A model generated the notes under the pieces. That model was not told the DNA's origin and ran no database searches. It saw nothing but the letters and a program-made list of their open reading frames with translations. Below, one piece after another: positions 1 through 8,886 of a DNA stretch of 53,170 nt. The stretch covers positions 1 through 53,170 of the forward strand of contig NZ_JSEE01000021.1 in NCBI RefSeq assembly GCF_001625355.1. The letters are read 5' to 3'. This DNA is from Marinomonas sp. TW1 (GTDB taxonomy: Bacteria > Pseudomonadota > Gammaproteobacteria > Pseudomonadales > Marinomonadaceae). The translations under genes and the position numbers were made by a program. The first letter of the stretch is position 1, and every line of letters starts with the position of its first letter.

Positions 1-25
1 TGAGCCATGATCAAACTCTTCAGTT
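1..25 (-). rRNA. rrs: 16S rRNA, 5' end only (partial)
   Basis: Read on the minus strand, the first 25 bases give the conserved 5' terminus of bacterial 16S rRNA (AGAGTTTGATCATGGCTCA and a few bases before it). The rest of the gene lies beyond the left edge. The exact 5' end is placed by analogy with other gammaproteobacteria. Confidence 0.93.
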
Positions 26-118
26 AAAAAGCTTGCTCACTCAAATTCGAAACACTCACAATTTTACTTAATAAAGCGAATTGACGTGTTTGACTCTCGT
101 AAGACTTCAATTTCTTTT

Positions 119-176
119 TTGAAGCCCTAGCGAGCGCCCACACAAATTATCTGATTATCTATTTTAAAGAGCGTTG
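119..176 (-). promoter_or_regulatory. rrn leader: boxA and boxC-like antitermination/processing region
   Basis: On the minus strand, a boxA-like element (GCTCTTTAAAAT, about 163-174) is followed by a TTTGTGTGGGCGCTCG stretch (about 130-146). This order is typical of gammaproteobacterial rrn leaders, where boxA recruits the Nus antitermination complex and the downstream part pairs for RNase III processing. It sits between the promoter at 242-269 and the 16S start. Confidence 0.75.
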
Positions 177-241
177 CCGTTACACTTAAGCCACTTCGTT
201 TCTCTTAGAGAGTGAAGCCCTGTCCGTGTCAGCGAGGGCGT

Positions 242-269
242 ATATTAAGGATCTACAGATTTAGTGCAA
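242..269 (-). promoter_or_regulatory. rRNA operon promoter (P1-like) with GC-rich discriminator
   Basis: On the minus strand a -35 TTGCAC (264-269) and a -10 TAATAT (242-247) are separated by 16 bases. The -10 is followed by the GC-rich stretch ACGCCCTCGC, as expected for a stringently controlled rRNA promoter. Upstream (about 271-300) lie A-tracts on the minus strand that could act as an UP element. Confidence 0.7.
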
Positions 270-370
270 CTGTTTTTTTCGTTTTTTTGATGTTTTGGTT
301 AAGTTTTATTGTATAGGCATTCTAAAACACCAAAATCGTATAAAAAACAAACAAAAATAAGCCTTTAACA

Positions 371-404
371 AGAAAAAGCCACTCTAAATCTCTCTAGAGT
401 GGCT
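371..404 (-). terminator. Rho-independent terminator of the small secreted protein gene
   Basis: A perfect 9-bp stem (AGCCACTCT at 377-385 with AGAGTGGCT at 396-404) is followed on the minus strand by TTTTTCTTG. It lies just after the stop of the 88-residue gene and insulates it from the rrn promoter. Confidence 0.85.
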
Positions 405-438
405 CCTGTTCAATAGACGATCCTAATAATAGGCGCCT

Positions 439-705
439 TTACTCTGCAGTTTGTGCTTGCAGGCTTTCAAGTTGTGCTTGAAGCTCGTCATACTTAGCGC
501 TAAGTGCCGCTTCTTTTTCAATTGGTGTTGCCGCTTCATTCAGGTCAACAGTTGAATCTACTTCAGCGCCCATGCTTTCCAATTGTGATGCAATGGCATC
601 CACTCGAGACTGTGCTTCAGCTAAAGCATCTTCATTTGCAAACGCAGCTGTTGAAAGTGCAGCGGCAGTAAATAGTGTTAGAGCTGATTTAGTGAATGTC
701 TTCAT
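439..705 (-). CDS. Small secreted coiled-coil protein of unknown function
   Basis: An 88-residue protein that I do not recognise as a named family. It starts with a clear Sec signal peptide (MKTFTKSALTLF, then Ala-rich to AAFA around residue 23). The mature part of about 65 residues is acidic and rich in Ala, Glu, Gln and Leu, with heptad-like spacing near the C-terminus (YDELQAQLESLQAQ), so a short periplasmic helical or coiled-coil protein is likely. The start is supported by GGAGA seven bases upstream. It is monocistronic with its own terminator, and lies between sfsA and an rrn promoter. An inverted repeat GGAAC-N6-GTTCC at 760-775 lies upstream and might be an operator. There is no lipobox cysteine. 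Confidence 0.8.
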   Translation of the reverse strand: MKTFTKSALTLFTAAALSTAAFANEDALAEAQSRVDAIASQLESMGAEVDSTVDLNEAATPIEKEAALSAKYDELQAQLESLQAQTAE

Positions 706-805
706 AACGTAATCTCCATTTGTTGGTAAATTTTCAAGACCTAGTTTAGGGCTCGATCAGGAACTATCTCGTTCCATGGGAGTGATACTAGACAAGACAA
801 ATTCA

Positions 806-830
806 TAAAAAAAGCACCCAGCACTGGCTT
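806..830 (-). terminator. Probable terminator downstream of sfsA
   Basis: The minus strand forms a short GC-rich hairpin (AGCCAG/CTGG..GCT around 813-829) followed by seven T residues (plus-strand A run 807-813). The stem has a bulge, so strength is uncertain. Apart from this and the inverted repeat at 760-775, I see nothing in 706-996. Confidence 0.5.
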
Positions 831-996
831 CCCAGTTTGATCCAGAAAGCCCACAATCAACTTGCACTTCATCTCATAACGTAAAGAGAAGTAAGGGAAT
901 TTTGACAGTACCTACCCTCAATAGACAATTTACTGAAACAAGGACTCAAACCGCTTATTTTATTGACGATGAATTGACCATACTTCGCCACCATCG

Positions 997-1698
997 TCAG
1001 CAAACTGCAACGGCATGAGACACTTCCATCTTTTTGTTTGTGATATCCACTTTGTACGCTAAGACTTCCACACCTTTTGACACCGCCAACTCAAATACAT
1101 CGGCATACGCCGGGTCGATATGTCGAGCAGGTGATACTTGATCAATCCCCGTATGACTGACACAAAAAAATAACACCGCCCGATGACCCTGCTCCACCAT
1201 CGCAATCAGTTCGTTCAAATGCTTTCGTCCTCTTTCTGTCACAGCATCAGGAAAATACCCTTTGCCATCTTCTTCTAGTAAGGTGACGTTTTTCACTTCT
1301 ACATAACACTTCTCGCCATCCATGCTGGTTAATAGCCAGTCGATACGGCTCTTCTCGCCATACTTCACTTCCGCTTTTTGCTCTGAGTAACCAGAGAGCT
1401 CTGCCACAACCCCTTTAGCAATGGCCTCACCTACCAGCTTGTTCGGTAATCCTGTATTGATACAAGCAAGATGCGTCTCATCGACCTCGACTAATTCCCA
1501 AGTATAAGCCAGCTTACGCTTTGGATTATCACTCTTAGATAGCCAAACACGAGCATTGTCCTGCTGGCATCGCTTCATTGACCCCGTGTTAGGACAATGC
1601 GCTACCACGACATCACCATTTGGCAACTGAACATCTGACAAGAAGCGCTTATAACGCTTAAGTAAACGCCCTTCTATTAAGGTCGTAGGAAACTCCAT
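997..1698 (-). CDS. sfsA: SfsA, sugar fermentation stimulation protein homologue
   Basis: A 233-residue protein matching the SfsA family over its usual length. The N-terminal half contains the family block around residue 34 (AHCPNTGSM) and an OB-like basic region. The C-terminal half has the nuclease-like block SRIDWLL...[10 protein letters not shown] (about residues 117-139), where D and E-x-K resemble a PD-(D/E)XK core, followed by [13 protein letters not shown]. coli SfsA binds DNA and affects maltose metabolism genes; the biochemical role remains unclear in the family. The start has GAGG seven bases upstream. It lies downstream of guaA but is separated from it by a terminator. Confidence 0.93.
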   Translation of the reverse strand: MEFPTTLIEGRLLKRYKRFLSDVQLPNGDVVVAHCPNTGSMKRCQQDNARVWLSKSDNPKRKLAYTWELVEVDETHLACINTGLPNKLVGEAIAKGVVAELSGYSEQKAEVKYGEKSRIDWLLTSMDGEKCYVEVKNVTLLEEDGKGYFPDAVTERGRKHLNELIAMVEQGHRAVLFFCVSHTGIDQVSPARHIDPAYADVFELAVSKGVEVLAYKVDITNKKMEVSHAVAVC

Positions 1699-1732
1699 CG
1701 ACTACCTCTACTATTGTATTCATCGCACAAAC

Positions 1733-1768
1733 AAAAACGGCCCTCTTTATAATAAGAGAGCCGTTTCA
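1733..1768 (-). terminator. Rho-independent terminator after guaA
   Basis: A hairpin with arms of about 12 bp and one mismatch (AACGGC.CTCTT / AAGAG.GCCGTT) is followed on the minus strand by TTTTTGTTTG. It lies between the guaA stop and the sfsA start. Confidence 0.8.
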
Positions 1769-1790
1769 TTAAACCACTAACTTGGCCAGA

Positions 1791-3368
1791 TCATTCCCAC
1801 TCAATGGTTGCTGGCGGCTTAGACGACACATCGTAAGTCACACGGGAGATGTGTTCGATCTCATTGATGATGCGACCAGAAACCGTTTCTAGCAATTCGT
1901 ATGGCAAGTGAGCCCAACGCGCTGTCATAAAGTCGATGGTTTCAACCGCACGAAGCGCTACCACGTATTCGTAACGACGACCGTCGCCTACCACACCAAC
2001 CGATTTAACAGGCAAGAAGACGGCAAAGGCTTGGCTGGTTTTATCGTACCAACCAGAGCGACGTAGCTCTTCAATGAAGATAGCGTCCGCGCGACGAAGA
2101 ATATCGGCGTATTCTTTTTTCACTTCGCCCAAGATGCGAACACCAAGACCTGGCCCTGGGAATGGATGACGGTAAACCATGTCATACGGCAGACCTAACT
2201 CTAGACCCAACTTACGCACTTCGTCTTTAAACAATTCACGTAGTGGTTCTACCAAAGCCATTTTCATATCATCAGGCAAGCCACCCACATTATGGTGGGA
2301 CTTGATAACATGCGCTTTGCCTGTTTTAGATGCTGCAGATTCGATTACATCAGGGTAAATCGTACCCTGCGCAAGGAAATCAATACCGTCTAATTTAGAT
2401 GACTCTTCATCGAAGATTTCAATAAAAGTATTACCAATGATCTTACGTTTTTTCTCAGGATCATTTTCGCTAGCCAGCTTACCAAGGAATAGATCTTCTG
2501 CGTCAACACGGATAACTTTCACACCCATGTTATCTGCGAACATCTTCATCACTTGATCGCCTTCGTTCAAACGAAGCAAGCCATTATCTACAAATACGCA
2601 AGTTAACTGATCGCCAATCGCTTTATGAAGCAAGGCAGCAACAACTGAGGAATCCACACCACCAGACAAGGCCAATAGCACTTTACGATCACCCACTTGC
2701 GCCTGCATACGTTCGATAGCGTCTTGTGCAATATTCGCTGGTGTCCACAGAGTGTCACAACCACAGATATCCACAACAAAACGAGACAGAATACGACCAC
2801 CTTGTAACGTGTGCGTTACTTCTGGGTGGAACTGAACACCGTAGAATTTCTTCGTTTCGTTCGCCATTGCCGCAATAGGACAGCTGTCCGTCGACGCCAT
2901 CAAAGTAAAGTCTTCTGGCATCGCAACCACTTTGTCACCATGACTCATCCATACGTCCAATAAGGCAATGCCATTATTCGCCACATGGTCTTGAATATCA
3001 TCAAACAGAGACGGGCCATCGTGTTTACGAATCTGTGCGTAACCAAATTCACGTATTTCAGAACCTTGAACTTTACCGCCCAATTGCTCTGCCATGGTCT
3101 GCATACCGTAACAGATACCAAATACTGGCACGCCTAGATTGAAAACCGCTTCAGGAGCACGCGGCGAGCCCGGCTCAGGCACAGATTCAGGGCCACCAGC
3201 CAAGATGACACCTTTTGGATCAAAGTCGATTACTTCTTGATCTGTCATATCAAAAGCACGAACTTCACAGTAAACACCGATTTCACGGACTCGACGCGCA
3301 ATCAGCTGCGTATATTGAGAACCAAAATCAAGAATAAGAATTTTATGAGCGTGAATATCTTGCGACAT
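1791..3368 (-). CDS. guaA: GMP synthase (glutamine-hydrolysing)
   Basis: A 525-residue enzyme that converts XMP to GMP with ATP and glutamine, the last step of GMP synthesis in the cytoplasm. The N-terminal class I amidotransferase domain (about 1-205) has the nucleophile motif GICYGMQ (Cys86) and the His-Glu pair in FHPEVTH. The ATP-pyrophosphatase domain follows, with the P-loop [10 protein letters not shown] (about 233-242), and the C-terminal dimerisation domain ends in the canonical KPPATIEWE. Length is normal for the family. It follows guaB in the same direction, but a strong hairpin at 3451-3479 lies between them, so guaA may have reduced read-through or its own promoter. Confidence 0.98.
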   Translation of the reverse strand: MSQDIHAHKILILDFGSQYTQLIARRVREIGVYCEVRAFDMTDQEVIDFDPKGVILAGGPESVPEPGSPRAPEAVFNLGVPVFGICYGMQTMAEQLGGKVQGSEIREFGYAQIRKHDGPSLFDDIQDHVANNGIALLDVWMSHGDKVVAMPEDFTLMASTDSCPIAAMANETKKFYGVQFHPEVTHTLQGGRILSRFVVDICGCDTLWTPANIAQDAIERMQAQVGDRKVLLALSGGVDSSVVAALLHKAIGDQLTCVFVDNGLLRLNEGDQVMKMFADNMGVKVIRVDAEDLFLGKLASENDPEKKRKIIGNTFIEIFDEESSKLDGIDFLAQGTIYPDVIESAASKTGKAHVIKSHHNVGGLPDDMKMALVEPLRELFKDEVRKLGLELGLPYDMVYRHPFPGPGLGVRILGEVKKEYADILRRADAIFIEELRRSGWYDKTSQAFAVFLPVKSVGVVGDGRRYEYVVALRAVETIDFMTARWAHLPYELLETVSGRIINEIEHISRVTYDVSSKPPATIEWE

Positions 3369-3450
3369 GGTTAGCCATTCCTCTCACTCTAGCCAAAAGA
3401 GCCAATCTTTTATCTAGAAGTCATCAATTAAAAAATGAAAGCAGTAAATA

Positions 3451-3479
3451 AAGATGGGGCGTGTTGTACGCCCCATCTT
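3451..3479 (-). terminator. Hairpin between guaB and guaA (terminator or attenuator)
   Basis: A perfect inverted repeat (AAGATGGGGCGT and ACGCCCCATCTT, loop of five bases) is followed on the minus strand by the modest T-rich run TATTTACTG. It could be a full or partial terminator that sets the guaB to guaA ratio. Confidence 0.65.
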
Positions 3480-3499
3480 AACCAGCCATTATCAGCGAT

Positions 3500-4966
3500 T
3501 TAACCCGCGTGATAATTCGGCGCCTCTTTGGTGATGGTCACATCATGAACATGACTCTCACGCATACCTGCGCCAGTAATTTTCGAGAACTGTGTCTTGG
3601 TTCGCATTGTCTCGATATCAGCAGAACCTGTGTAGCCCATGGAAGAGCGAACACCGCCCATCAATTGGTGAACCACGGCCACCATTGGCCCTTTAGAAGG
3701 CACACGACCCTCGATGCCTTCTGGCACCAACTTCTCAACACTACTAGAGTCTTGGAAGTAACGGTCACTTGAACCTTGAGATTGTGACATGGCACCCAAT
3801 GAGCCCATACCACGGTAAGCTTTAAATGAACGCCCTTGGAACAAGACCACTTCACCTGGTGCTTCGTCGGTACCTGCCAACAAACCACCCACCATGATCA
3901 CGCTTGCGCCTGCCGCAATGGCTTTGGCAATGTCACCAGAGAAACGTACGCCGCCGTCTGCAACCACTGGAATACCACGAGGGTTCATGGCTTCAGCAAC
4001 GTTAGCCACCGCACTGATCTGTGGCACACCCACACCCGCAACGATACGCGTTGTACAAATAGAACCTGGGCCAATACCCACTTTCACACCGTCAGCACCC
4101 GCATCAGCCAGGGCAATCGCCGCTTCCGCTGTGGCAATGTTGCCACCGATTACTTGAATGTGTGGGTAGTTTTCTTTTACCCAACGAACGCGATCAATCA
4201 CGCCTTTAGAATGACCATGCGCGGTATCAACAACCACAATATCCACACCAGCGTCAGACAAGGCTTTTACTCGTTCTTCCGTATCCGCGCCTGTACCAAC
4301 AGCCGCACCAACACGCAAACGACCCTGCTCGTCTTTACAAGCATTTGGGTAAGTCGTCGCTTTGTTGAAGTCCGTTACTGTGACCATGCCGCGTAGTTCG
4401 AATTGATCATTGACGATCAAAACTTTCTCGATACGGTTTTCATGTAATAGTTTACGAATAGAACCAGAAGATGCGCCTTCCAAAGCCGTCACCAAACGCT
4501 CTTTCGGCGTCATAATATCAGCAACGGTTTTTTCGAAGTCTTTAACGAAGCGAACATCACGGCTGGTGACGATGCCAACAAGGTCAGAACCTTGCACAAC
4601 AGGCACACTTGAAATGCTGTTTGCTGACGTTAATGCCATCAGCTCATTGACTGTGGCTTCTGGATTAATGGTAACCAGATCACGAACAATGCCGCTTTCG
4701 AATTTTTTTACCTTGCGAACTTCGCGAGCTTGTTCTTCAATGGTCAAGTTTTTGTGCACAATGCCAATGCCACCTTCTTGAGCCAATGCAATTGCCATAC
4801 GGTGTTCAGTCACCGTATCCATTGCGGAAGACGTAAGCGGAATATTTAATTCGATGTCTTTAGTGATCTTGGTTTTAAGGCTAACATCCTTAGGTAAAAC
4901 TTCGGAATAGCCGGGGATGAGCAATACGTCGTCAAACGTTAAAGCTTCTTGCACGATTCGTAACAT
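3500..4966 (-). CDS. guaB: Inosine-5'-monophosphate dehydrogenase
   Basis: A 488-residue enzyme that oxidises IMP to XMP with NAD+, the rate-limiting step to guanine nucleotides. It starts with the (beta/alpha)8 barrel ([21 protein letters not shown]) and has two CBS domains inserted at about residues 90-205 (IVHKN... [24 protein letters not shown]). The catalytic loop has Cys in [11 protein letters not shown] (about 300-310), and a GMGSLGAM flap follows. Length and order are normal. It is divergent from xseA, as in many gammaproteobacteria, and upstream of guaA. A promoter candidate lies at 5012-5040. Confidence 0.98.
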   Translation of the reverse strand: MLRIVQEALTFDDVLLIPGYSEVLPKDVSLKTKITKDIELNIPLTSSAMDTVTEHRMAIALAQEGGIGIVHKNLTIEEQAREVRKVKKFESGIVRDLVTINPEATVNELMALTSANSISSVPVVQGSDLVGIVTSRDVRFVKDFEKTVADIMTPKERLVTALEGASSGSIRKLLHENRIEKVLIVNDQFELRGMVTVTDFNKATTYPNACKDEQGRLRVGAAVGTGADTEERVKALSDAGVDIVVVDTAHGHSKGVIDRVRWVKENYPHIQVIGGNIATAEAAIALADAGADGVKVGIGPGSICTTRIVAGVGVPQISAVANVAEAMNPRGIPVVADGGVRFSGDIAKAIAAGASVIMVGGLLAGTDEAPGEVVLFQGRSFKAYRGMGSLGAMSQSQGSSDRYFQDSSSVEKLVPEGIEGRVPSKGPMVAVVHQLMGGVRSSMGYTGSADIETMRTKTQFSKITGAGMRESHVHDVTITKEAPNYHAG

Positions 4967-5011
4967 AATGGGGAGTTTCCAATGCCAACAAGGGTGTTAA
5001 GATGGCAAGTA

Positions 5012-5040
5012 ATTCTACTCCAATAGTTGCTGTCGGTAAA
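5012..5040 (-). promoter_or_regulatory. Candidate guaB promoter
   Basis: On the minus strand a -35-like TTTACC (5035-5040) and a -10 TAGAAT (5012-5017) are separated by 17 bases, 46 bases upstream of the guaB start. The match is moderate and no operator was recognised. Confidence 0.4.
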
Positions 5041-5059
5041 TCAAAACCACGAGAGATTG

Positions 5060-6415
5060 ATGAAAAATTTTACAACAACGAGTTCACAAGAAACCGCTTT
5101 TACCGTCTCACAACTCAATCGACAGATCCAACAACTTTTAGAAGCCAGTTTGCCGTGGATTTTAGTCGAAGGTGAAATTTCTAATCTGGCAAAACCCGGC
5201 TCAGGTCATTGGTACTTTTCCCTGAAAGACGATCGTGCTCAGATTCGTTGCGCCATGTTCAAAAGCAAGAATCTCGCCGTGCGTTTCCGCCCTAAAGATG
5301 GCGACCTCGTTCGCTTACGTGCTCGGGTAACCTTCTATGGCCCCAGAGGCGATTGCCAACTGAGCGTAGAAAGCATGGAATCCGCTGGTGAAGGCGCTTT
5401 GCAACAAGCGTTCGAAAGATTAAAAGGGCAATTACAGCTAGAAGGTTTGTTCGACGCCAAACACAAACAAACGTTGCCAACCCGACCAGAACGCGTTGCC
5501 ATCATCACTTCACCAGTAGGTGCTGCTATCCGCGACATGATCATAGCCTTCCGTCGTCGCTTTCCATTAACCGAGCTGACTATTTTGCCTTCGTTGGTAC
5601 AAGGTCAAGACGCGGCAACCAACCTACTGAAACAACTAAACCGTGCCGACGCCAGTGGACACTTTGATGCCATCATCCTCGGTCGAGGCGGTGGCTCGCT
5701 GGAAGACTTATGGAGTTTTAACGACGAAGCATTAGCCAGAGCCATTTTTAATGCGCAAACACCAATCGTATCTGCAGTGGGTCACGAAACCGATTTCACC
5801 ATTGCCGATTTCGTCGCTGATGTTCGTGCCGCCACACCAACGGCAGCCGCTGAGTTACTTAGCCCAGATAAAGCCCATCTGATTCGTCAGATTGAGCAAC
5901 ACACAAAACAACTCACTTCACGTTTGTCACAAAAACTGGAGCAGAGCCACCAGCAACTCGATTTTCTGATCAAACGTATTCGCCATCCAAAAGAACGCAT
6001 TGAGCAACAGCAGCGCCAGCTATCACAGTTGCAAAAACAACTAAAACAAGCGATAGACAAAAAGCTAACACAGCAGCAAGTACTTACTAACAATATTCAT
6101 CAAAGACTGCTTAACCAAAGCCCAAACAGAACCTTAGTTCAACACAAAGCCAAAATTAACGACTTGAATACCCGCTTGAGCCTTGCCCTACGCAATAACC
6201 TTACCAGCAAACAAACTCACTTTGCCCGCATCATAGACAAGCTCCATCTAGTCAGTCCGCTCAACACCTTATCGCGCGGTTACGCGATTGCCAGTAAAGA
6301 CGAACAGGTGATTCGCTCTATTAAGGATGTTAAAAAAGGCGAAGCAATAAACGTGCGTGTTCAGGATGGGGAAATGACCTGTACCGTCGACATAACAAAA
6401 ACCACATCAGCTTAA
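5060..6415 (+). CDS. xseA: Exodeoxyribonuclease VII large subunit
   Basis: The large subunit of exonuclease VII, which degrades single-stranded DNA from both ends together with the small subunit XseB (not in this window). The N-terminal OB-fold (FTVSQLNRQIQQLLE...WILVEGEISNL) is followed by the catalytic region with GRGGGSLEDLWSFND and AVGHETDFTIADFVADVRAATPTAAAE. A long coiled coil rich in Gln and Lys and a C-terminal segment LNTLSRGYAIA follow, as in the family. The reading frame opens at a TTG at 5027, but the ATG at 5060 has GAGAG close upstream and gives the usual N-terminus, about 451 residues. It is divergent from guaB. Confidence 0.95.
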   Translation: MKNFTTTSSQETAFTVSQLNRQIQQLLEASLPWILVEGEISNLAKPGSGHWYFSLKDDRAQIRCAMFKSKNLAVRFRPKDGDLVRLRARVTFYGPRGDCQLSVESMESAGEGALQQAFERLKGQLQLEGLFDAKHKQTLPTRPERVAIITSPVGAAIRDMIIAFRRRFPLTELTILPSLVQGQDAATNLLKQLNRADASGHFDAIILGRGGGSLEDLWSFNDEALARAIFNAQTPIVSAVGHETDFTIADFVADVRAATPTAAAELLSPDKAHLIRQIEQHTKQLTSRLSQKLEQSHQQLDFLIKRIRHPKERIEQQQRQLSQLQKQLKQAIDKKLTQQQVLTNNIHQRLLNQSPNRTLVQHKAKINDLNTRLSLALRNNLTSKQTHFARIIDKLHLVSPLNTLSRGYAIASKDEQVIRSIKDVKKGEAINVRVQDGEMTCTVDITKTTSA

Positions 6416-6503
6416 ACAAAGTGAAACGTTCTGATCTCAAGTGCACCTAAAATGGTCAATCAAGCTTTCTAATAAAGGCAAAGTTGTCTTAAAAAATGAA
6501 TAA

Positions 6504-6532
6504 TTGTGCAAAACCTAGGGACTTCATAGTAT
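6504..6532 (+). promoter_or_regulatory. Candidate promoter of the MHS-family transporter gene
   Basis: TTGTGC (6504-6509) and TAGTAT (6527-6532) are spaced by 17 bases, 43 bases upstream of the ATG at 6575. No terminator for xseA was recognised between the genes. Confidence 0.4.
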
Positions 6533-6574
6533 CGATAATTGACATAATGACTAAATAAACTGTGGAGTCCCCTC

Positions 6575-7864
6575 ATGTCCGATACTTACTCAGACACAAC
6601 AGCACCCGTGGACAAACCAGCCGACAAAAAACTGGTTAAGCTGATCGTGGCATCATCCATTGGTAATGCTTTGGAATGGTTCGATCTGATCGTTTACGCT
6701 TTCTTTGCTCGCACCATCTCTAAACTCTTCTTTCCAACGGATAACGAAACCTTATCTCTGATGTTGGCATTGTTCACATTCGCCATGTCGTATCTAATTC
6801 GCCCATTAGGTGCCATCGTGATCGGCAGCTATGCTGATAAAGTGGGCCGTAAGGCTGCCATGCTATTAACTATTTGGCTAATGATGGCAGGGACTTTCCT
6901 AATTGCCGTCATGCCAACCTATGAAGCAATTGGTTTACTGGCTCCGTTCGGTATTTTGCTGGCACGCTTACTACAAGGTTTTTCTGCCGGTGGTGAGTTC
7001 GGTAGCGCCACGGCGATGTTGGTGGAGCATTACCCAGAGCGTAAAGGCTTCATTTCCAGCTTTATGTTTGCCAGTCAGGGCCTCAGTGGCTTACTGGGCG
7101 CAGGCTTTGGCTTACTTTTAACGACGGCATTAACAACAGATCAATTAGAAAGTTGGGGCTGGAGAGTTCCATTTTTATTCGGATTATTGATTGGCCCAGT
7201 GGGATTGTATATTCGTCGGCACATAGAAGAAGCGAGTGAATTTAAAGAAACAGAACAAGCCAAAGTGCCATTATTTGAATTATTCGACAACAATAAAAGC
7301 GCCATCCTTTGCAATATAGGCGCGATGGTACTGTCTACCTCTGTGACTTACTCCATCATTTTCATGCCAACCTACGCGACCAAATATCTAGGGCTAAGCA
7401 ACTCCATTGGTTATGGAGGCACGTTAATCAGTTATACCGTCTTGACTTTATTAACGCCTTTTATTGGTATCTTATCCGATCGAATGGGCCGTACTCGTTT
7501 GATGATGATCGCAGGTTTGTTGTTCTTCCTGACGGTTTACCCTGCTTTCGTATTACTGTCAAACAACGCTACCTTGCTGATGCTGGCAAGTGTGTTGTTC
7601 TGGTTAAGTATTCTCAAAGCCATGTATTTTGGCGGTTTACCTGCACTCATGTCAGAACTGTTCCCAACTAAGGTACGTGCCACTGGCATGGCATTAAGTT
7701 ACAACATCAGTACCACCCTATTTGGTAGCTTCACTCCCTTTTTATTAGTATGGGTCATCAGCGCTACGGACGATTTATTAGCGCCAAGCTATTACCTACT
7801 GTTTACCTGCGTTGTCAGTCTGTTCTCTCTCATTGCGATTCGTAAACGCTTTAGCATTGGCTAA
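6575..7864 (+). CDS. MFS transporter, metabolite:H+ symporter (MHS) type
   Basis: A 429-residue membrane protein with about 12 transmembrane segments. It shows MHS hallmarks: the SIGNALEWFDLIVYAFFA first helix (residues 29-46), the loop motif ADKVGRKAAM between helices 2 and 3, and QGFSAGGEFGSA in helix 4. A second GRTR loop follows helix 8 (SDRMGRTR). This family moves small acids or zwitterions (citrate, ketoglutarate, proline/betaine, shikimate) with protons; the substrate cannot be read from sequence. GGAG seven bases before the ATG supports the start. It stands alone, with a terminator directly downstream. Confidence 0.88.
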   Translation: MSDTYSDTTAPVDKPADKKLVKLIVASSIGNALEWFDLIVYAFFARTISKLFFPTDNETLSLMLALFTFAMSYLIRPLGAIVIGSYADKVGRKAAMLLTIWLMMAGTFLIAVMPTYEAIGLLAPFGILLARLLQGFSAGGEFGSATAMLVEHYPERKGFISSFMFASQGLSGLLGAGFGLLLTTALTTDQLESWGWRVPFLFGLLIGPVGLYIRRHIEEASEFKETEQAKVPLFELFDNNKSAILCNIGAMVLSTSVTYSIIFMPTYATKYLGLSNSIGYGGTLISYTVLTLLTPFIGILSDRMGRTRLMMIAGLLFFLTVYPAFVLLSNNATLLMLASVLFWLSILKAMYFGGLPALMSELFPTKVRATGMALSYNISTTLFGSFTPFLLVWVISATDDLLAPSYYLLFTCVVSLFSLIAIRKRFSIG

Positions 7865-7881
7865 ACATCTCTTGAAACAAC

Positions 7882-7906
7882 AAAGCCGTGCCCAGCACGG
7901 CTTTTT
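7882..7906 (+). terminator. Rho-independent terminator after the MHS transporter gene
   Basis: An 8-bp stem (AGCCGTGC 7884-7891, GCACGGCT 7895-7902) with a short loop is followed by TTTTTATTA. Confidence 0.88.
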
Positions 7907-7980
7907 ATTAGCAACGCTCCCGACCTAACATGACGGCCTGCAACCATTCCCAGACAAGCAGGCTAATGATTCTACGCTTC
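7900..7980 (-). CDS. Possible 25-codon ORF of unknown status
   Basis: On the minus strand an ORF runs from an ATG near 7977 to a TAA near 7900 (25 residues, beginning MVKRRIISLLVWEWLQ). It is basic, then hydrophobic with two Trp. A GAGGA lies seven T residues upstream, but it is also the distal arm of the terminator hairpin at 7992-8022. It could be a real membrane micropeptide or chance; there is no homology evidence. It is listed because its ribosome site would be occluded by the hairpin. Confidence 0.2.
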
Positions 7981-7984
7981 ACCA

Positions 7985-8022
7985 TAAAAAAATCCTCATA
8001 GGGCGGCAAGCCGAATGAGGAT
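7985..8022 (-). terminator. Terminator after the TauE/M20 genes
   Basis: On the minus strand an 8-bp stem (ATCCTCAT with ATGAGGAT, plus inner GGC/GCC pairing) is followed by seven T residues. A second hairpin lies just before it (AAAGCA/TGCTTT, about 8032-8056). Confidence 0.75.
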
Positions 8023-8095
8023 CAAAAACTAAAGCACGCCTGACAAGGCAAATGCTTTAGGAGGACAACAGATTAAAAATGGGCGCACATCTTTT

Positions 8096-8878
8096 TCACA
8101 ATAAAAAATTGGCGCCAACCAAAGCCAATAAAAGAGCAAACAATCGCTTTAACATAACAGGAGGCAGTTGATGAGCCAGTTTCGCGCCCAGACGAGCAAA
8201 GAAAAAACTGGTCAAAGCAATGCCGAATAACGCAGGTAAATACACAAAACCCATGCTGTATTGCGGTAACGTCGCTTTCTGCCAGCCCATGTACATAAAA
8301 GACAAGGCACCAGAAAACGCAATCGGCAACCCACAAGCGGCGGACGTCGCAACCGCTTTTTTAATGTCCACCCCTTTCCAAGTTAAAAAAGGCACCATTA
8401 ACGAGCCACCACCAATCCCAAAAATAGCCGATGCCCAACCAATGACGCCACCAGAAATGGTCATCACGGGTTTCGACAAAGAGGAGGCTTGACCAGCAGG
8501 ACGCCAACCAGAGAACATTTGTAGTGACATAAGCACAGCAAAAACACCAATGATTTTTTGCAAGTAGTCGCCTGGAATATAAGCCGCTGTCACACCGCCA
8601 AACGCACTACCAAACAAGATCCCAGTGCCAAGCCATGTTACTTTTGGCCACAGCACAGCTTGCTGTTTATGATGAGCTAAGACCGAATTAATCGAAGTAA
8701 ACAAGATCGCCGCCAATGAAGTGCCCACCGCTAAATGAGTCAGCACATCATGAGCAACACCTTGCGCCGTAAAGCTAAACACTAAGACAGGAACGATGAC
8801 CAACCCACCGCCGATACCAAACAATCCTGCCAATACGCCTGAACAGGCTCCCAGCAGCAAATACATTAAGAAGTCCAT
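8096..8878 (-). CDS. TauE/SafE-family sulfite/organosulfonate exporter-like permease
   Basis: A 260-residue membrane protein with two repeated halves, each with the family's Gly-rich first helix (GVLAGLFGIGGGLVIVPVLV near residue 14 and WASAIFGIGGGSLMVPFLT in the second half). About eight transmembrane helices are expected. Family members export sulfite, sulfoacetate or related anions, or take up C2 compounds. It begins only eight bases after the M20 peptidase gene ends, so the two are probably cotranscribed. Substrate is unknown; nothing nearby points to sulfonate metabolism. Confidence 0.85.
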   Translation of the reverse strand: MDFLMYLLLGACSGVLAGLFGIGGGLVIVPVLVFSFTAQGVAHDVLTHLAVGTSLAAILFTSINSVLAHHKQQAVLWPKVTWLGTGILFGSAFGGVTAAYIPGDYLQKIIGVFAVLMSLQMFSGWRPAGQASSLSKPVMTISGGVIGWASAIFGIGGGSLMVPFLTWKGVDIKKAVATSAACGLPIAFSGALSFMYMGWQKATLPQYSMGFVYLPALFGIALTSFFFARLGAKLAHQLPPVMLKRLFALLLALVGANFLL

Positions 8879-8886
8879 TGCTGCCC

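Noticed and set aside
3509..4781. Several plus-strand ORFs opposite guaB (3509-3772, 3836-4396, 3894-4157, 4410-4781)
   Set aside because: They are antisense shadows of a fully conserved guaB, have no ribosome sites, and their translations are rich in His, Cys and Thr without any recognisable domain.
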